From the NCBI RefSeq assembly GCF_000023225.1, contig NC_013173.1, positions 3,784,501-3,848,500 of the forward strand: 64,000 nucleotides of DNA, given 5' to 3'. Below are positions 39,267 through 48,144 of the stretch, piece after piece (position 1 is the first letter of the stretch; each line of letters starts with the position of its first letter). The notes under the pieces are model-generated. The model saw nothing but the letters and a program-made list of their open reading frames with translations, was not told the origin of the DNA and made no database searches. A program made the position numbers and the translations under genes. Source of the stretch: Desulfomicrobium baculatum DSM 4028. GTDB taxonomy: Bacteria > Desulfobacterota > Desulfovibrionia > Desulfovibrionales > Desulfomicrobiaceae.

Positions 39267-39431
39267 GGAATTCCTCCACGCCGAAGCATTGAGAAAAAAG
39301 ATTATGGAGCAAAAAAAAGCTATTTGCCGCATCCTGCACGCGCTGTCAAAATGACAAATGGCGCTAAAGCGGGGGCATTTTTTATTGACGCCTCATGTGC
39401 TTTTGGATAACTAGCCACTTCTTCAACGGAC

Positions 39432-39528
<97 letters not shown>

Positions 39529-39533
39529 CCCCT

Positions 39534-39624
39534 GGAGGGTTGGCAGAGCTGGTTGATTGCACCGGTCTTGAAAACCGGCATGCCTTTGCGGGCATCTGGG
39601 GTTCGAATCCCTAACCCTCCGCCA
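39534..39624 (+). tRNA. serT: tRNA-Ser (TGA anticodon)
   Basis: Acceptor GGAGGGT pairs with ACCCTCC. The anticodon loop CTTGAAA gives UGA (serine UCA and other UCN codons), and the variable arm TGCCTTTGCGGGCA is long. CCA is encoded (39622-39624). It lies only 6 bases after the first tRNA-Ser, so both are probably cut from one transcript. Confidence 0.95.
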
Positions 39625-39636
39625 TTAGTACGTGTT

Positions 39637-39669
39637 CCGCTGAAATCGCAAAGATTTCGGCGGTTTTTT
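39637..39669 (+). terminator. Terminator of the tRNA-Ser pair
   Basis: CCGCTGAAATC and GATTTCGGCGG form an 11-position stem (one mismatch) with a GCAAA loop and a six-T run. It is 13 bases after the second tRNA. Confidence 0.85.
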
Positions 39670-39692
39670 ATTTGGTTTCGCGTCCAACGGAT

Positions 39693-39724
39693 AAAAGGCC
39701 CGGCTCTGCAGTCGGGCCTTTTGT
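39693..39724. terminator. Second hairpin terminator before rfbC
   Basis: AAAAGGCCCG and CGGGCCTTTT form a perfect 10-bp stem flanked by A and T tracts, so it can act in both directions. The rest of the roughly 200 bases up to rfbC shows only a possible -10 box TATAGT at 39881-39886. Confidence 0.7.
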
Positions 39725-39926
39725 TATTTCTGCGCGAAAGTGACGGCCGGGCCGATTGTTTGAGGTGAATCACAATGCACCGCGCGAGAATGAGCGGCCC
39801 GAAGCCTTGCGGGTTTGGTCTGTTGGGTTTGGCGTGCCGACCCGCGTTTCGGGGCGGCATTGTTTTCCGATTGCGCTTGCTATAGTCAAAAACCACTCTC
39901 AACACTGATCATAAGGATGCCGTATT

Positions 39927-40490
39927 ATGGATGTGACCCGGACCGAAATTCCCGGAGTGCTCGTGCTCAAGCCCAAGGTTTTTGGAGATCACCGCGGTTT
40001 CTTTTGCGAAACTTACAGCCGTCGCCAGCTGATCGCGCACGGCCTGGATGTCGATTTCGTGCAGGACAACGAGGCTTTTTCCGCGCAGGCCGGGGTGCTG
40101 CGCGGTTTGCATTTTCAGACCCCTCCGATGACCCAGGCCAAACTGGTGCGGGTGGGGCGGGGCGCTGTGTACGATGTGGTGGTCGATCTGCGCACGGGTT
40201 CCCCCACCTTTGGCCGCTGGCAGGGCTTCACCCTCTCGGCCGCGAATTTCTTACAACTTTTCATCCCCGCGGGCCTCGCGCACGGGTACATGACCCTGGA
40301 GTCCGACACGCAATTTCTCTACAAGGTCGACCAGTACTACTCGCCGGAGCATGATGGCGGGATCTCGTGCCTGGATCCCGTTTTGGGCATTGACTGGCCC
40401 GACCTGCCGCCGATCATGTCCGACAAGGACGTGCGATTGCCGTGTCTTGCGGATTTCAGTTCGCCCTTCCGCATGGAGGGCGCTGGCTGA
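39927..40490 (+). CDS. rfbC: dTDP-4-dehydrorhamnose 3,5-epimerase
   Basis: Cupin-fold epimerase in dTDP-L-rhamnose synthesis, 187 residues. Catalytic His is in VLRGLHFQ and the other family motifs DHRGFFCETY and FIPAGLAHGY are intact. No rfbA, rfbB or rfbD is adjacent, so it stands alone between tRNAs and qrc; the remaining genes must be elsewhere. The ATG follows AAGGATG loosely. Confidence 0.93.
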   Translation: MDVTRTEIPGVLVLKPKVFGDHRGFFCETYSRRQLIAHGLDVDFVQDNEAFSAQAGVLRGLHFQTPPMTQAKLVRVGRGAVYDVVVDLRTGSPTFGRWQGFTLSAANFLQLFIPAGLAHGYMTLESDTQFLYKVDQYYSPEHDGGISCLDPVLGIDWPDLPPIMSDKDVRLPCLADFSSPFRMEGAG

Positions 40491-40594
40491 TTGCCGAGCA
40501 GATTGGTATGGTAATGCCCGCGCAGACCGTGAATTTTCATGTGTTGCGAGGGGGTTAGCTTGCGGCGGAAGATCGTGATTTTTTTCATTATCTC

Positions 40595-40622
40595 TTGACA
40601 CGGGACGACCCTCTTGAATACA
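40595..40622 (+). promoter_or_regulatory. Candidate promoter of the qrc operon
   Basis: A perfect TTGACA (40595-40600) with AATACA 16 bases later, 66 bases before qrcA. The -10 box matches poorly, so the call depends on the -35 box and position. The 197-base rfbC-qrcA gap holds no gene. Confidence 0.5.
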
Positions 40623-40687
40623 GGTGGGCAATTATTCCGTGTCTGCTTTTTTCAAATTTCATCTCAACGCGGTAGGAGGAGAGGACT

Positions 40688-41227
40688 GTGGCAAAATGCA
40701 AAAGCTGCGTGGTGTTGCCATTCCTGGTCGGTTTGGTGGCATCGATCGTGCTTGGTTGGTGGGGCTTTCCCAAAGTCCTGTACAGTCAGAAGACCCAACC
40801 CATCCGGTTCGATCACGTCGTGCATGTGGAAGATCAGGCCATGGCATGTGAAGATTGTCATGCGTTTCGGGATGATGGCTCCTACGCCGGCATGCCCACC
40901 AACGCGAACTGTGTCGGATGCCATGAGGATGTTCAGGGGGAAGATCCTGATGAAGCTCGCTACGTGACCGAGTACGTGCAGCAGGAAAAGGAAGTTGAAT
41001 GGCTGGGTTATCAGAAACAGCCGGACAATGTGTACTTCTCTCACATCGCGCACAAGGAACTTGACTGCACATCATGTCATCCGGACGTGGCCAACATGAG
41101 CACCCCGCCTGTCTACTATGAAAACAGGCTTTCGGGCTACAGCAAGGACACCATGAAGATGTGGCAATGCGAAGAGTGCCATGCCCAAAGTGGCGCCAGC
41201 AACGCCTGTTTTGTCTGCCACAAATAA
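40688..41227 (+). CDS. qrcA: Qrc complex multiheme cytochrome c QrcA
   Basis: Periplasmic multiheme cytochrome of the quinone reductase complex, 179 residues. It accepts electrons from type I cytochrome c3. A single N-terminal membrane anchor (about 8-27) is followed by five CxxCH heme sites: CEDCH, CVGCH, CTSCH, CEECH and CFVCH. QrcA is described as six-heme, so the sixth heme would need an atypical site. It starts with GTG after a strong GGAGGAGAGG. First gene of qrcABCD. Confidence 0.92.
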   Translation: MAKCKSCVVLPFLVGLVASIVLGWWGFPKVLYSQKTQPIRFDHVVHVEDQAMACEDCHAFRDDGSYAGMPTNANCVGCHEDVQGEDPDEARYVTEYVQQEKEVEWLGYQKQPDNVYFSHIAHKELDCTSCHPDVANMSTPPVYYENRLSGYSKDTMKMWQCEECHAQSGASNACFVCHK

Positions 41228-41245
41228 GAGAGGAGTGGATTTACG

Positions 41246-43306
41246 ATGGGACTCGACAGAAGAAGCTTTATTTCTTTGGTGGCTGGCGGTGTAGCGGGCA
41301 GCCTCTTCACTCCCGTAATATGGAAAACCCTGGATGACGTGTCCATCTGGACACAGAACTGGCCCTGGATTCCGCGGTTGCAGTATGGCGAGGAGCTGAC
41401 GGTTCCGGCGCTGTGCAAGCTGGGCGCGGACGCCTACGGCCTCAAGGTCAAGACCATTGCCGGTCGGCCTGTCGCGGCCGAGGGCAATCCGGATCATCCC
41501 TTGAGCCTCGGCGGCATCTGTCCTCTGGGTGCGGCCAGCGTGCACCTTCTCTACAGCCCTTCCCGGGTCAAGAACCCCAAACTGAGGGACGGCTCCTCTT
41601 TCAAGGACATCACTTGGGAGGAAGCGGAAGAGCTGCTCGCCGGGAAGATCAAGGAAGCCGGCGCGAGCATGGCCATGATCAGCGGTGACGAGACCGGCTC
41701 CGTTACGGACGTGCTGTCCGGTCTGGTCGGCAAGGCCGGTTCGGATAAATCTTTTTTCATGCCCGGCGAGAGCGCCCCGGCAGCAGCGGCCCTGGCCATG
41801 CTCGGCGGAGACGGTCAGGTCGGCTATGACATCGAAAACGCGAACTACGTGCTCATGCTCGGCGCCGACGCTCTGGGCTCCTGGGGCAACGTGGCTCGCA
41901 ACGGCAAGGCCTTCTCCGCCAGTCGCGAGAAGGGAGTCAAGTTCGTCTACGTCGGACCCGCCCAGAACGGGACCTCCGCCGTGGCCGACAGCTGGATTCC
42001 CTGCGCCGCAGGCACCGAACCGGTCCTGGCTCTGGGGATCGCGGCGGTTATCGCCGGCACGAACCGTGATCGTTCATTCTGGCCCGGTTTTGCTTCTTTC
42101 GCAAAATTTGTGCAGACATCCTATCCGCTGGACAAGGTGGCCGAAATCACCGGTGTTTCGGCGGCGACCATCACGGGCCTGGCCCAGGAATTGGTCCGGG
42201 CCGGACGTCCGCTGGTCCTGACGGCCGCTGAGGCTGGCCAGGGTCTGGGCGCTTTCGAGCTTGCCGCCGGGATGAGCCTGAACATGCTCCTGCAGCGCGT
42301 CAACACGGTCGGTGGTGTGCGGATTCTGCCTTGGGCTCCCAAGGTGGTCGAGGCCGCAGCCGACAAAAAGGCGATGCTCGCCAATGATCTTGTTGCCTAC
42401 TTGAGCACAGTGGCCGACGGCGGCGCCGAGGCTCCCGCGCTGCTCATGGTCTACGGCGCCAACCCGGCCTATGCCCTGCCGAACCTGGTCAAGGCTCAGG
42501 CGGCCATCGACAAGGCCGGCTTCGTGGTCTCCTTCAGTTCGTTCATGGACGAAACAGCGGCCATGGCCGACCTGATCATGCCCGACAGCTATGCTTTCGA
42601 ACGCCTGGATGACGCCTACTCCCCATATGGTTCGGGTCAGCCCAACTATACGGTGGCCGCGCCCGTCATCAAGCCGGTTTTTGACACCAGGCCCGCGGGC
42701 GACGTTCTTTTGTCCGTGGCCGCCAAGGCCGAGCTGGATCTGGGTTTTGAGACTTTTGAAGACGTGGTCAAGGCCAAGGCCGAAGCGCTGGGCGCCGACT
42801 TCGACGAGATGGTCGAGGGCGCGGTCTGGGTTTCGGAAGAGTTTCCGGCTCAGGATCTGGCCTTGTGGACGACTCCCCTGCAGGAATTGGCCGTGGCTGC
42901 CCAGGATGGCAAGACCCTGGCGCTGGCCCCGGTGCTGCGGCTCAAGATCGGCAGCTCCAAGATCGCCATTCCTCCTTTCAACACCAATGCCATCCGCTTT
43001 GATGAAATGCTCGGCAACGACATGTACGTGCTGATCAACGCGGCCACGGCGAAGAATCTGGGACTGAAAAAGGACGATGCCGTCAAACTCGCCAGCTCCG
43101 GCGGGGAATGCAAGGCCCGTGTGCGCATTTTTGAAGGCGTGATGAACGATACCGTCGTGGCCCCCCTGGGTCTTGGCCATACTGCATGGGATGCTTTCTC
43201 CAGTGGCAAGGGAGATAACGTTTACAAATTGCTGGCTGCCGACACCGAAACAGAGACTGGGTTGTCCCGGTTCGCAACGGTGCGGGTCACTGTCAGCAAG
43301 GCGTAG
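41246..43306 (+). CDS. qrcB: Qrc complex molybdopterin-oxidoreductase-like subunit QrcB
   Basis: Large periplasmic subunit, 686 residues, of the CISM superfamily. A Tat signal (DRRSFISLVAGG) directs export. The N-terminal region that normally binds a [4Fe-4S] cluster has only isolated cysteines (ALCKLG and GICPLG), so the cluster motif is lost; QrcB in Desulfovibrio is known to lack molybdenum. It is thought to be structural or an electron conduit within the complex. It begins 18 bases after qrcA with AGAGGAG. Confidence 0.93.
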   Translation: MGLDRRSFISLVAGGVAGSLFTPVIWKTLDDVSIWTQNWPWIPRLQYGEELTVPALCKLGADAYGLKVKTIAGRPVAAEGNPDHPLSLGGICPLGAASVHLLYSPSRVKNPKLRDGSSFKDITWEEAEELLAGKIKEAGASMAMISGDETGSVTDVLSGLVGKAGSDKSFFMPGESAPAAAALAMLGGDGQVGYDIENANYVLMLGADALGSWGNVARNGKAFSASREKGVKFVYVGPAQNGTSAVADSWIPCAAGTEPVLALGIAAVIAGTNRDRSFWPGFASFAKFVQTSYPLDKVAEITGVSAATITGLAQELVRAGRPLVLTAAEAGQGLGAFELAAGMSLNMLLQRVNTVGGVRILPWAPKVVEAAADKKAMLANDLVAYLSTVADGGAEAPALLMVYGANPAYALPNLVKAQAAIDKAGFVVSFSSFMDETAAMADLIMPDSYAFERLDDAYSPYGSGQPNYTVAAPVIKPVFDTRPAGDVLLSVAAKAELDLGFETFEDVVKAKAEALGADFDEMVEGAVWVSEEFPAQDLALWTTPLQELAVAAQDGKTLALAPVLRLKIGSSKIAIPPFNTNAIRFDEMLGNDMYVLINAATAKNLGLKKDDAVKLASSGGECKARVRIFEGVMNDTVVAPLGLGHTAWDAFSSGKGDNVYKLLAADTETETGLSRFATVRVTVSKA

Positions 43307-43347
43307 CTCTTCCTTAAGCACCTGGAGAAAATAAGAGGATATTCACA

Positions 43348-44118
43348 ATGCAAGCAAAAGAATTCAAAGTAAAATGGGGCATGCTTGTCGACCTTGACAA
43401 GTGCACCGGGTGCGGCGCCTGCACCGTGGCCTGCCGGGCGGAGAACAATCTTCCCCCCGAGGCCGATGCAGCCAACAAACTGCGCACCAACGACTGGATG
43501 AACATATACGAACTGTCCAACGAGAAGCCGTTCCCCGATCACGAGGTCGCCTATCTGCCCCGGCCATGCATGCAGTGCGGTCGTCCGTCCTGCTCCACGG
43601 TCTGTCCGGTCGTGGCCACCCTCAAGGACGAGGAAGGCGGCATCGTCAGTCAGGTTTATCCCCGCTGTATCGGTTGCCGGTACTGCATGGCGGCCTGCCC
43701 GTACCATGCCCGTTATTTTAACTGGTTTGATCCGATCTGGCCCGAAGGCATGGAAAAGGTCCTGACTCCTTACGCATCTGCCCGTCCGCGCGGCGTGGTC
43801 GAGAAATGCACGTTCTGCCATCATCGTTTCATGGCTGCCAAAGAGCAGGCTCGCATGAACGGCGAAGACCCGACGGAACTGGCCGAGGACGCATACATTC
43901 CGGCCTGCGCCGAAATTTGCCCGACGGGTGCGATCAAATTCGGGGATCTGAAGAATCCCGAGCATGAAGTCAGCAAGCTGGCCGCGAGCAAGTACGCTTT
44001 CCGCCTGCTGGAAAAACTCGGCACCGACCCGCAGGTCTATTATTATTCCAAGCGTGAGTGGGTGAGGAAGCTCGGGGACAATTACCTGAAGAATGCCAAG
44101 GGGGGCGAACATGTCTGA
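43348..44118 (+). CDS. qrcC: Qrc complex iron-sulfur subunit QrcC
   Basis: Ferredoxin-like subunit, 256 residues, with four Cys groups: DKCTGCGACTVAC, RPCMQCGRPSCSTVC, PRCIGCRYCMAAC and EKCTFCHHR paired with CAEICP. These give three or four Fe-S clusters passing electrons from QrcA toward the quinone site in QrcD. There is no own signal peptide; it probably travels with QrcB by Tat. Its end overlaps qrcD by 8 bases. Confidence 0.93.
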   Translation: MQAKEFKVKWGMLVDLDKCTGCGACTVACRAENNLPPEADAANKLRTNDWMNIYELSNEKPFPDHEVAYLPRPCMQCGRPSCSTVCPVVATLKDEEGGIVSQVYPRCIGCRYCMAACPYHARYFNWFDPIWPEGMEKVLTPYASARPRGVVEKCTFCHHRFMAAKEQARMNGEDPTELAEDAYIPACAEICPTGAIKFGDLKNPEHEVSKLAASKYAFRLLEKLGTDPQVYYYSKREWVRKLGDNYLKNAKGGEHV

Positions 44119-45346
44119 TAGAGCGTACTGGCCCGAAGGGGTGGAGCGTTGTTCTGTTGGGAAGTTCCTGGCCTGGTTGGGCGTGATCAGCATCTTCCTC
44201 GCGTGGGGAGGGTACGGCGCGTTCAAGGTCCTGGGAACCGGTATCGGCGTTACGGGCCTGGACAATTATTTCGGGTTCGGCCTGTGGATCACCTTTGACC
44301 TGGCGGTCATCGCCTTGGGCGCCGGAGCCTTCTTCTCCGGATTTCTGCGGTACATTGTCCGCATCGACGAGCTTAAAAACATCATCAATCTGGCGGTCAT
44401 TGTCGGGTTCCTCTGCTACTCCGGCGCCATGCTGATCCTGGTGCTCGACATCGGCCAGCCGCTCAGGGCCTGGTTCGGCTACTGGCACCCGAACGTTCAC
44501 TCCATGCTGACGGAAGTCATCTTCTGCATCACCTGCTACTGCACGGTGCTGATCATCGAATATGTGCCGATCATCCTGGAAAACCGGAAGATCAACCAGA
44601 ACAGGTTCTGCCATCATCTGGCTCACAACTTCCATGTCTACATGCCGCTTTTCGCCGGCATCGGCACCTTCCTGTCCTTCTTCCACCAGGGTTCCCTGGG
44701 CGGCATGTACGGCGTGCTCTTCGGCCGTCCGTTCGTGTTCCGCGAAGGCTTCTTCATCTGGCCCTGGACCTTCTTCCTGTTCATCTCCTCGGCCATTGCC
44801 GCCGGACCCGGCTTCACCATGCTGTGTTCCGCAATGATGGAAGGCATCACCGGCCGCAAGCTGGTCAGCTATGATACCAAAAAGCTCCTCGGCAAGATCT
44901 CCGGCCTGCTTCTGTGCGTCTACATCTTCTTCAAGATCATCGACACCTACGCCTGGGCCAAGGGCATCCTGCCCGGCATGGGGCTGACCTTTGACGAGAT
45001 GTTCAGCAGCGAACATGGATACGGCAAGATTTTGCTGTGGCTTGAACTCTTCTGGTTCGGCGTGATCCCGGCCGCAATGCTGGTCACCCCCGCCGTGCGC
45101 AATCGTCCGTGGCTCATGTACAGCGCTGTCGTCATGGCCGCCATTGGCGTGACCATCAACCGTTTCGTCTTCACGGTCCAGGCTCTGGCCATCCCGGTCA
45201 TGCCTTTCGACCGCTGGACCACATACGTTCCCAACTGGGCGGAATGGTCCACTTCGCTCATGATCGTCGCCTATGGAATTCTGGTCATGAGTATCTCCTA
45301 CCGCTATCTGCCGATCTTCCCCCAGGAAGTGAAACTCAATAAGTAG
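44111..45346 (+). CDS. qrcD: Qrc complex NrfD-family membrane subunit QrcD
   Basis: Quinone-binding membrane subunit of the NrfD/PsrC family, 411 residues with about ten membrane segments. Qrc is reported to be electrogenic, menaquinone taking protons from the cytoplasm through this subunit. The ATG at 44111 overlaps the qrcC end; an in-frame start at 44093 lies further inside qrcC. It ends the operon at a terminator. Confidence 0.94.
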   Translation: MSDRAYWPEGVERCSVGKFLAWLGVISIFLAWGGYGAFKVLGTGIGVTGLDNYFGFGLWITFDLAVIALGAGAFFSGFLRYIVRIDELKNIINLAVIVGFLCYSGAMLILVLDIGQPLRAWFGYWHPNVHSMLTEVIFCITCYCTVLIIEYVPIILENRKINQNRFCHHLAHNFHVYMPLFAGIGTFLSFFHQGSLGGMYGVLFGRPFVFREGFFIWPWTFFLFISSAIAAGPGFTMLCSAMMEGITGRKLVSYDTKKLLGKISGLLLCVYIFFKIIDTYAWAKGILPGMGLTFDEMFSSEHGYGKILLWLELFWFGVIPAAMLVTPAVRNRPWLMYSAVVMAAIGVTINRFVFTVQALAIPVMPFDRWTTYVPNWAEWSTSLMIVAYGILVMSISYRYLPIFPQEVKLNK

Positions 45347-45363
45347 AGATGATTGTTTCAATT

Positions 45364-45391
45364 AAAAAGGCCCTTCGGGGCCTTTTTTTTT
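45364..45391 (+). terminator. Intrinsic terminator of qrcABCD
   Basis: AAAAAGGCCC-TTCG-GGGCCTTTTT: 10-bp stem closed by a stable TTCG tetraloop and followed by extra T residues. It sits 18 bases after the qrcD stop. Confidence 0.93.
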
Positions 45392-45485
45392 GGGATGACA
45401 AATGCTTGGCATCTGTGTTCATAACCTGGTTGCTGTTTAAGAATCATGATGGGACATGCGGCAGCCGACTGAAAAGGGAGGTGTC

Positions 45486-46601
45486 ATGAAGGATGCGCAG
45501 AACGGGCGGCAGGCCGCCATCGATGTCGCCAGGGCGCTGGGACTTTTGCTTGTCTATTACGGGCATTTCGTCGAGCAGATCATGTATCTCAAAAATCCTG
45601 CGGCCGCCGTGCAGTACAAGTGGATCTACTCGTTCCACATGATCCTTTTTTTCATCCTTTCAGGTTGGGTGAAGGGCGCGCGTCCCAGCGTGCCGACGGC
45701 CATAAAATTCGTGCAATCGACCCTGGCCAGCCGGATTGTGCCCTATCTTTTCTTCAGTATCGTGCTGGCGGGCCTGTCGCTGGTGTTCACGGGCTGGTTC
45801 CCCATGCTCGATCTTTCCAGCGCGCAGGGATATTTTCAGGCGGGCGTGTCCACGGTTCTGGGCTTTCCCCTTTTCAACGTGCCGCTCTGGTTTGTGGCCT
45901 GCTTGGTCAGCGTGGAATGCCTGCATCGCCTTGTGCAGGCATATCTGGACTCCACCGTGCGGATTATCGCGGTGGCCGTTGTCTGTTATGTCGGCGGCTA
46001 TCTCCTCAATGAGCACTATTTCTTTTTCGGTCAGAACATGAGTTTTTGGCTCCTGCATGAAGTTCCCGTTGTTTACGCATTTTTTCTTGTGGGTGTGTTG
46101 CTGGGCAGGGGCGGACTCCCTGGGCGGATTTCGCCTGCGGCGGGCGTTGCGATCTTTGCCCTGGCGCTGGCTGCGGTTCATTTCACCTATGACCTCAATC
46201 AGGGCCCTTTCAGATATCTGCAGGCCGTGATCATCCTGCTCTCGGGGCATGGCCATTTTCTGTGGTTTCCGTTCACCGCCTTGGCCGGGTCCGTCATGGT
46301 CCTGGCTTTGGGGCGAGTATTGCACAACGTCTCCCTGCTCGCATTTTTCGGCCGCAACGCCATCATACTGCTTGGCCTTAACGGGGTCTTCTACCATTTC
46401 GTCAATGCTCCCGTGGCCGCGTGGAGCGTCGCCAACCTTCCTCCGGACGGCTGGAGCGTATTTTTTGTGAGCGCCCTAGTCACTCTCGTGAGTTTTGGGC
46501 TGAGTCTTCCGGTCATTTACGGGCTCAATATCGCCGTGCCCCAACTGGTGGGCAAACCGCGTACCGCAGGGCGTTTTTTTGGCCCCTTGATCAAGGGGTA
46601 G
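45486..46601 (+). CDS. Acyltransferase-3 family membrane protein
   Basis: Integral membrane acyltransferase, 371 residues with about ten membrane segments. The family features are a basic-residue N-terminus (RQAAIDVARALGLLLVYYGHF) where the His is the likely catalytic base, and IYSFHMILFFILSGW. Relatives acetylate or succinylate cell-surface sugars. The ATG at 45486 has GGGAGG 5 bases upstream, and an in-frame start at 45456 lacks one. Seven to ten bases separate it from the MFS gene, so the two are probably one unit. The substrate is unknown. Confidence 0.85.
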   Translation: MKDAQNGRQAAIDVARALGLLLVYYGHFVEQIMYLKNPAAAVQYKWIYSFHMILFFILSGWVKGARPSVPTAIKFVQSTLASRIVPYLFFSIVLAGLSLVFTGWFPMLDLSSAQGYFQAGVSTVLGFPLFNVPLWFVACLVSVECLHRLVQAYLDSTVRIIAVAVVCYVGGYLLNEHYFFFGQNMSFWLLHEVPVVYAFFLVGVLLGRGGLPGRISPAAGVAIFALALAAVHFTYDLNQGPFRYLQAVIILLSGHGHFLWFPFTALAGSVMVLALGRVLHNVSLLAFFGRNAIILLGLNGVFYHFVNAPVAAWSVANLPPDGWSVFFVSALVTLVSFGLSLPVIYGLNIAVPQLVGKPRTAGRFFGPLIKG

Positions 46602-46607
46602 CGGGCC

Positions 46608-47837
46608 GTGATGCTGCCCGGCAAGATGGGGAGTGAGCGTGCGGAGGCCCGCGCGGCGGGGTTGCGCCGCACGCTGCTGACGCTCAATGTCTTTGCGGCG
46701 CTGAAGATGACTCTTTTCCCCATGGCCATCATCACCCTGTTCTGGAAGGACCGGATTGGTCTGACCCTGACCGAGATCTTGACTCTGCAGGTGTTTTTCT
46801 CTCTGGCCAGCGTGATCATGGAGTACCCGTCCGGATACGTCAGCGACCGCCTGGGCTATCGCTGGGCGCTGATAGTGGCCTGCGTCTTCGGTATTGTCGG
46901 ATGGGGCTGGTATCTGCTCGCGGCGACCTTCTGGGGCGTGCTGGTCGCGGAGCTGCTGCTGGGCGTTTCCTACGCCTTTATCAGCGGGTCGGACACGGCG
47001 CTGCTTTTTGAGACCTTGCGCGCCGAAGACAGGGTGGATCTGTACACCCGCTGCGACGGACGCATGGTCGGATGGGCTCAAGGAGGAGAGGCCGCGGGCG
47101 CGCTCTTTGCCGGACTCATGTACGCGCATTGGCCGCTCTTGCCCTTTGTGGCCCAGGTCGGGATTTGGACTCTGGCCCTGGGCTTGTGTTTGAGTCTGAG
47201 GGAACCCAAGGCTGAGAGCGGCGGGCCGGTGGTGTCACATCTGGCCGAGGCGTTGCGCGTGTGCAGATTCGCCTTTCGGGAGAGCTCGGCCATCCGGGCG
47301 ACCATCATGAACGGGATGCTGCTCGGTCTGGCTTCTTTCTACATGGTTTGGCTCATTCAGCCGTATATGCAGGAGTGCCGGGTCCCCGTGACATGGTTCG
47401 GCCCTGCCTGGGCCGGGGCGAATCTGGTTGTGGCCCTAGCGGCCGCGAACAGTCACCGGGTTGAAGGCAAGGTCGGCGTGGCGGGCATGCAGGTTCTTTT
47501 CTTCGCGCTGATCGTCGTCGCGTACCTGGGACTTGGAACCATCACGGCCGTGGGCGGCTTTTTGTTCTACTATCTGCTTACGGCCATGCGCGGGCTGCAG
47601 GGGCCGCTCATGCGCTCGCGATTGCAGGCTTTGAGCAGCAGGGCGAATCGGGCCAGCATTCTGTCTCTGCACAGTCTGGCTTTCCGTCTGGGGTTCGTGC
47701 TCACGGGTCCGCTGGTGGGTCTGCTTGCCGACAGCCACGGTCTGTCGACCACGTTTTACGTCTTGGCCGGATTTTTCGCGCTGGCTCTTCCCGTGGCCGC
47801 GCGAAATTTTTTGCGTCATAACCATGCATATTCATAG
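46608..47837 (+). CDS. Major facilitator superfamily transporter
   Basis: A 12-segment MFS permease, 409 residues. The loop after segment 2 has the A-motif-like GYVSDRLGYRWAL, and the second half repeats the fold. A sequence such as SDTALLFETLRAED is seen in a subgroup of MFS proteins without known substrate. Start is GTG 46608 or ATG 46611. No substrate can be inferred; the acyltransferase partner hints at export of an acylated compound, which is speculation. Confidence 0.82.
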   Translation: MMLPGKMGSERAEARAAGLRRTLLTLNVFAALKMTLFPMAIITLFWKDRIGLTLTEILTLQVFFSLASVIMEYPSGYVSDRLGYRWALIVACVFGIVGWGWYLLAATFWGVLVAELLLGVSYAFISGSDTALLFETLRAEDRVDLYTRCDGRMVGWAQGGEAAGALFAGLMYAHWPLLPFVAQVGIWTLALGLCLSLREPKAESGGPVVSHLAEALRVCRFAFRESSAIRATIMNGMLLGLASFYMVWLIQPYMQECRVPVTWFGPAWAGANLVVALAAANSHRVEGKVGVAGMQVLFFALIVVAYLGLGTITAVGGFLFYYLLTAMRGLQGPLMRSRLQALSSRANRASILSLHSLAFRLGFVLTGPLVGLLADSHGLSTTFYVLAGFFALALPVAARNFLRHNHAYS

Positions 47838-47889
47838 GGCTGGTTTCGTCTTCCACACACGAGACACACCCCTGTGGAAAAGGTTTTGG

Positions 47890-47918
47890 TTGATCCCGAT
47901 GCCTTGATGTCCTAATAC
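47890..47918 (+). promoter_or_regulatory. Candidate promoter of the riboswitch-nrdGD unit
   Basis: TTGATC (47890-47895) and TAATAC (47913-47918) are spaced by exactly 17 bases, about 20 bases upstream of the riboswitch. This would start the RNA near 47925. Confidence 0.55.
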
Positions 47919-47936
47919 TTAACCTGTTCTGCGAAA

Positions 47937-48070
47937 CTACTTCAGGAGCAAGGGAACCCGGTGCGAGTCCGGGGCGGTCCCGCCACTGTAACCCCGATTT
48001 TGCGTGCCCGAGCCGATCCCCTTTGGGAGAAGCCGCATGCGGGGCAAGCCAGAAAACCCGCCTGAAGCAA
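47937..48070 (+). promoter_or_regulatory. Cobalamin (B12) riboswitch
   Basis: The stretch has the conserved elements in order: AGGAGCAAGGGAA, GGTGCGAGTCCGGGGCGGTCCC (47960-47981), CCGCCACTGTAACCCCG, and the B12 box AAGCCAGAAAACCCGCCTG (48046-48064). The P1 stem TTCAGG (47941) pairs with CCTGAA (48061). Adenosylcobalamin or methylcobalamin binding lowers expression of the downstream genes. Here those are nrdG and nrdD, 75 bases on. A weak 7-bp stem (CTGCA with TGCAG around 48084-48099) follows, with no U tract, so control at translation start is more likely than termination. Confidence 0.93.
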
Positions 48071-48144
48071 TTCTCTTAACCCTCTGCACGCGGATGCAGG
48101 GCGTTGAGTTGTTCAGAAAAACGTCACCACAACTACGAGCGAAC

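Noticed and set aside
42074-43321. Minus-strand frame of 415 codons opposite qrcB
   Set aside because: It is a shadow of qrcB, whose plus-strand family motifs are unambiguous.
48004-48144. N-terminal extension of nrdG
   Set aside because: The in-frame stretch runs back into the cobalamin riboswitch. The protein family starts at MTDTIPSW (48145).
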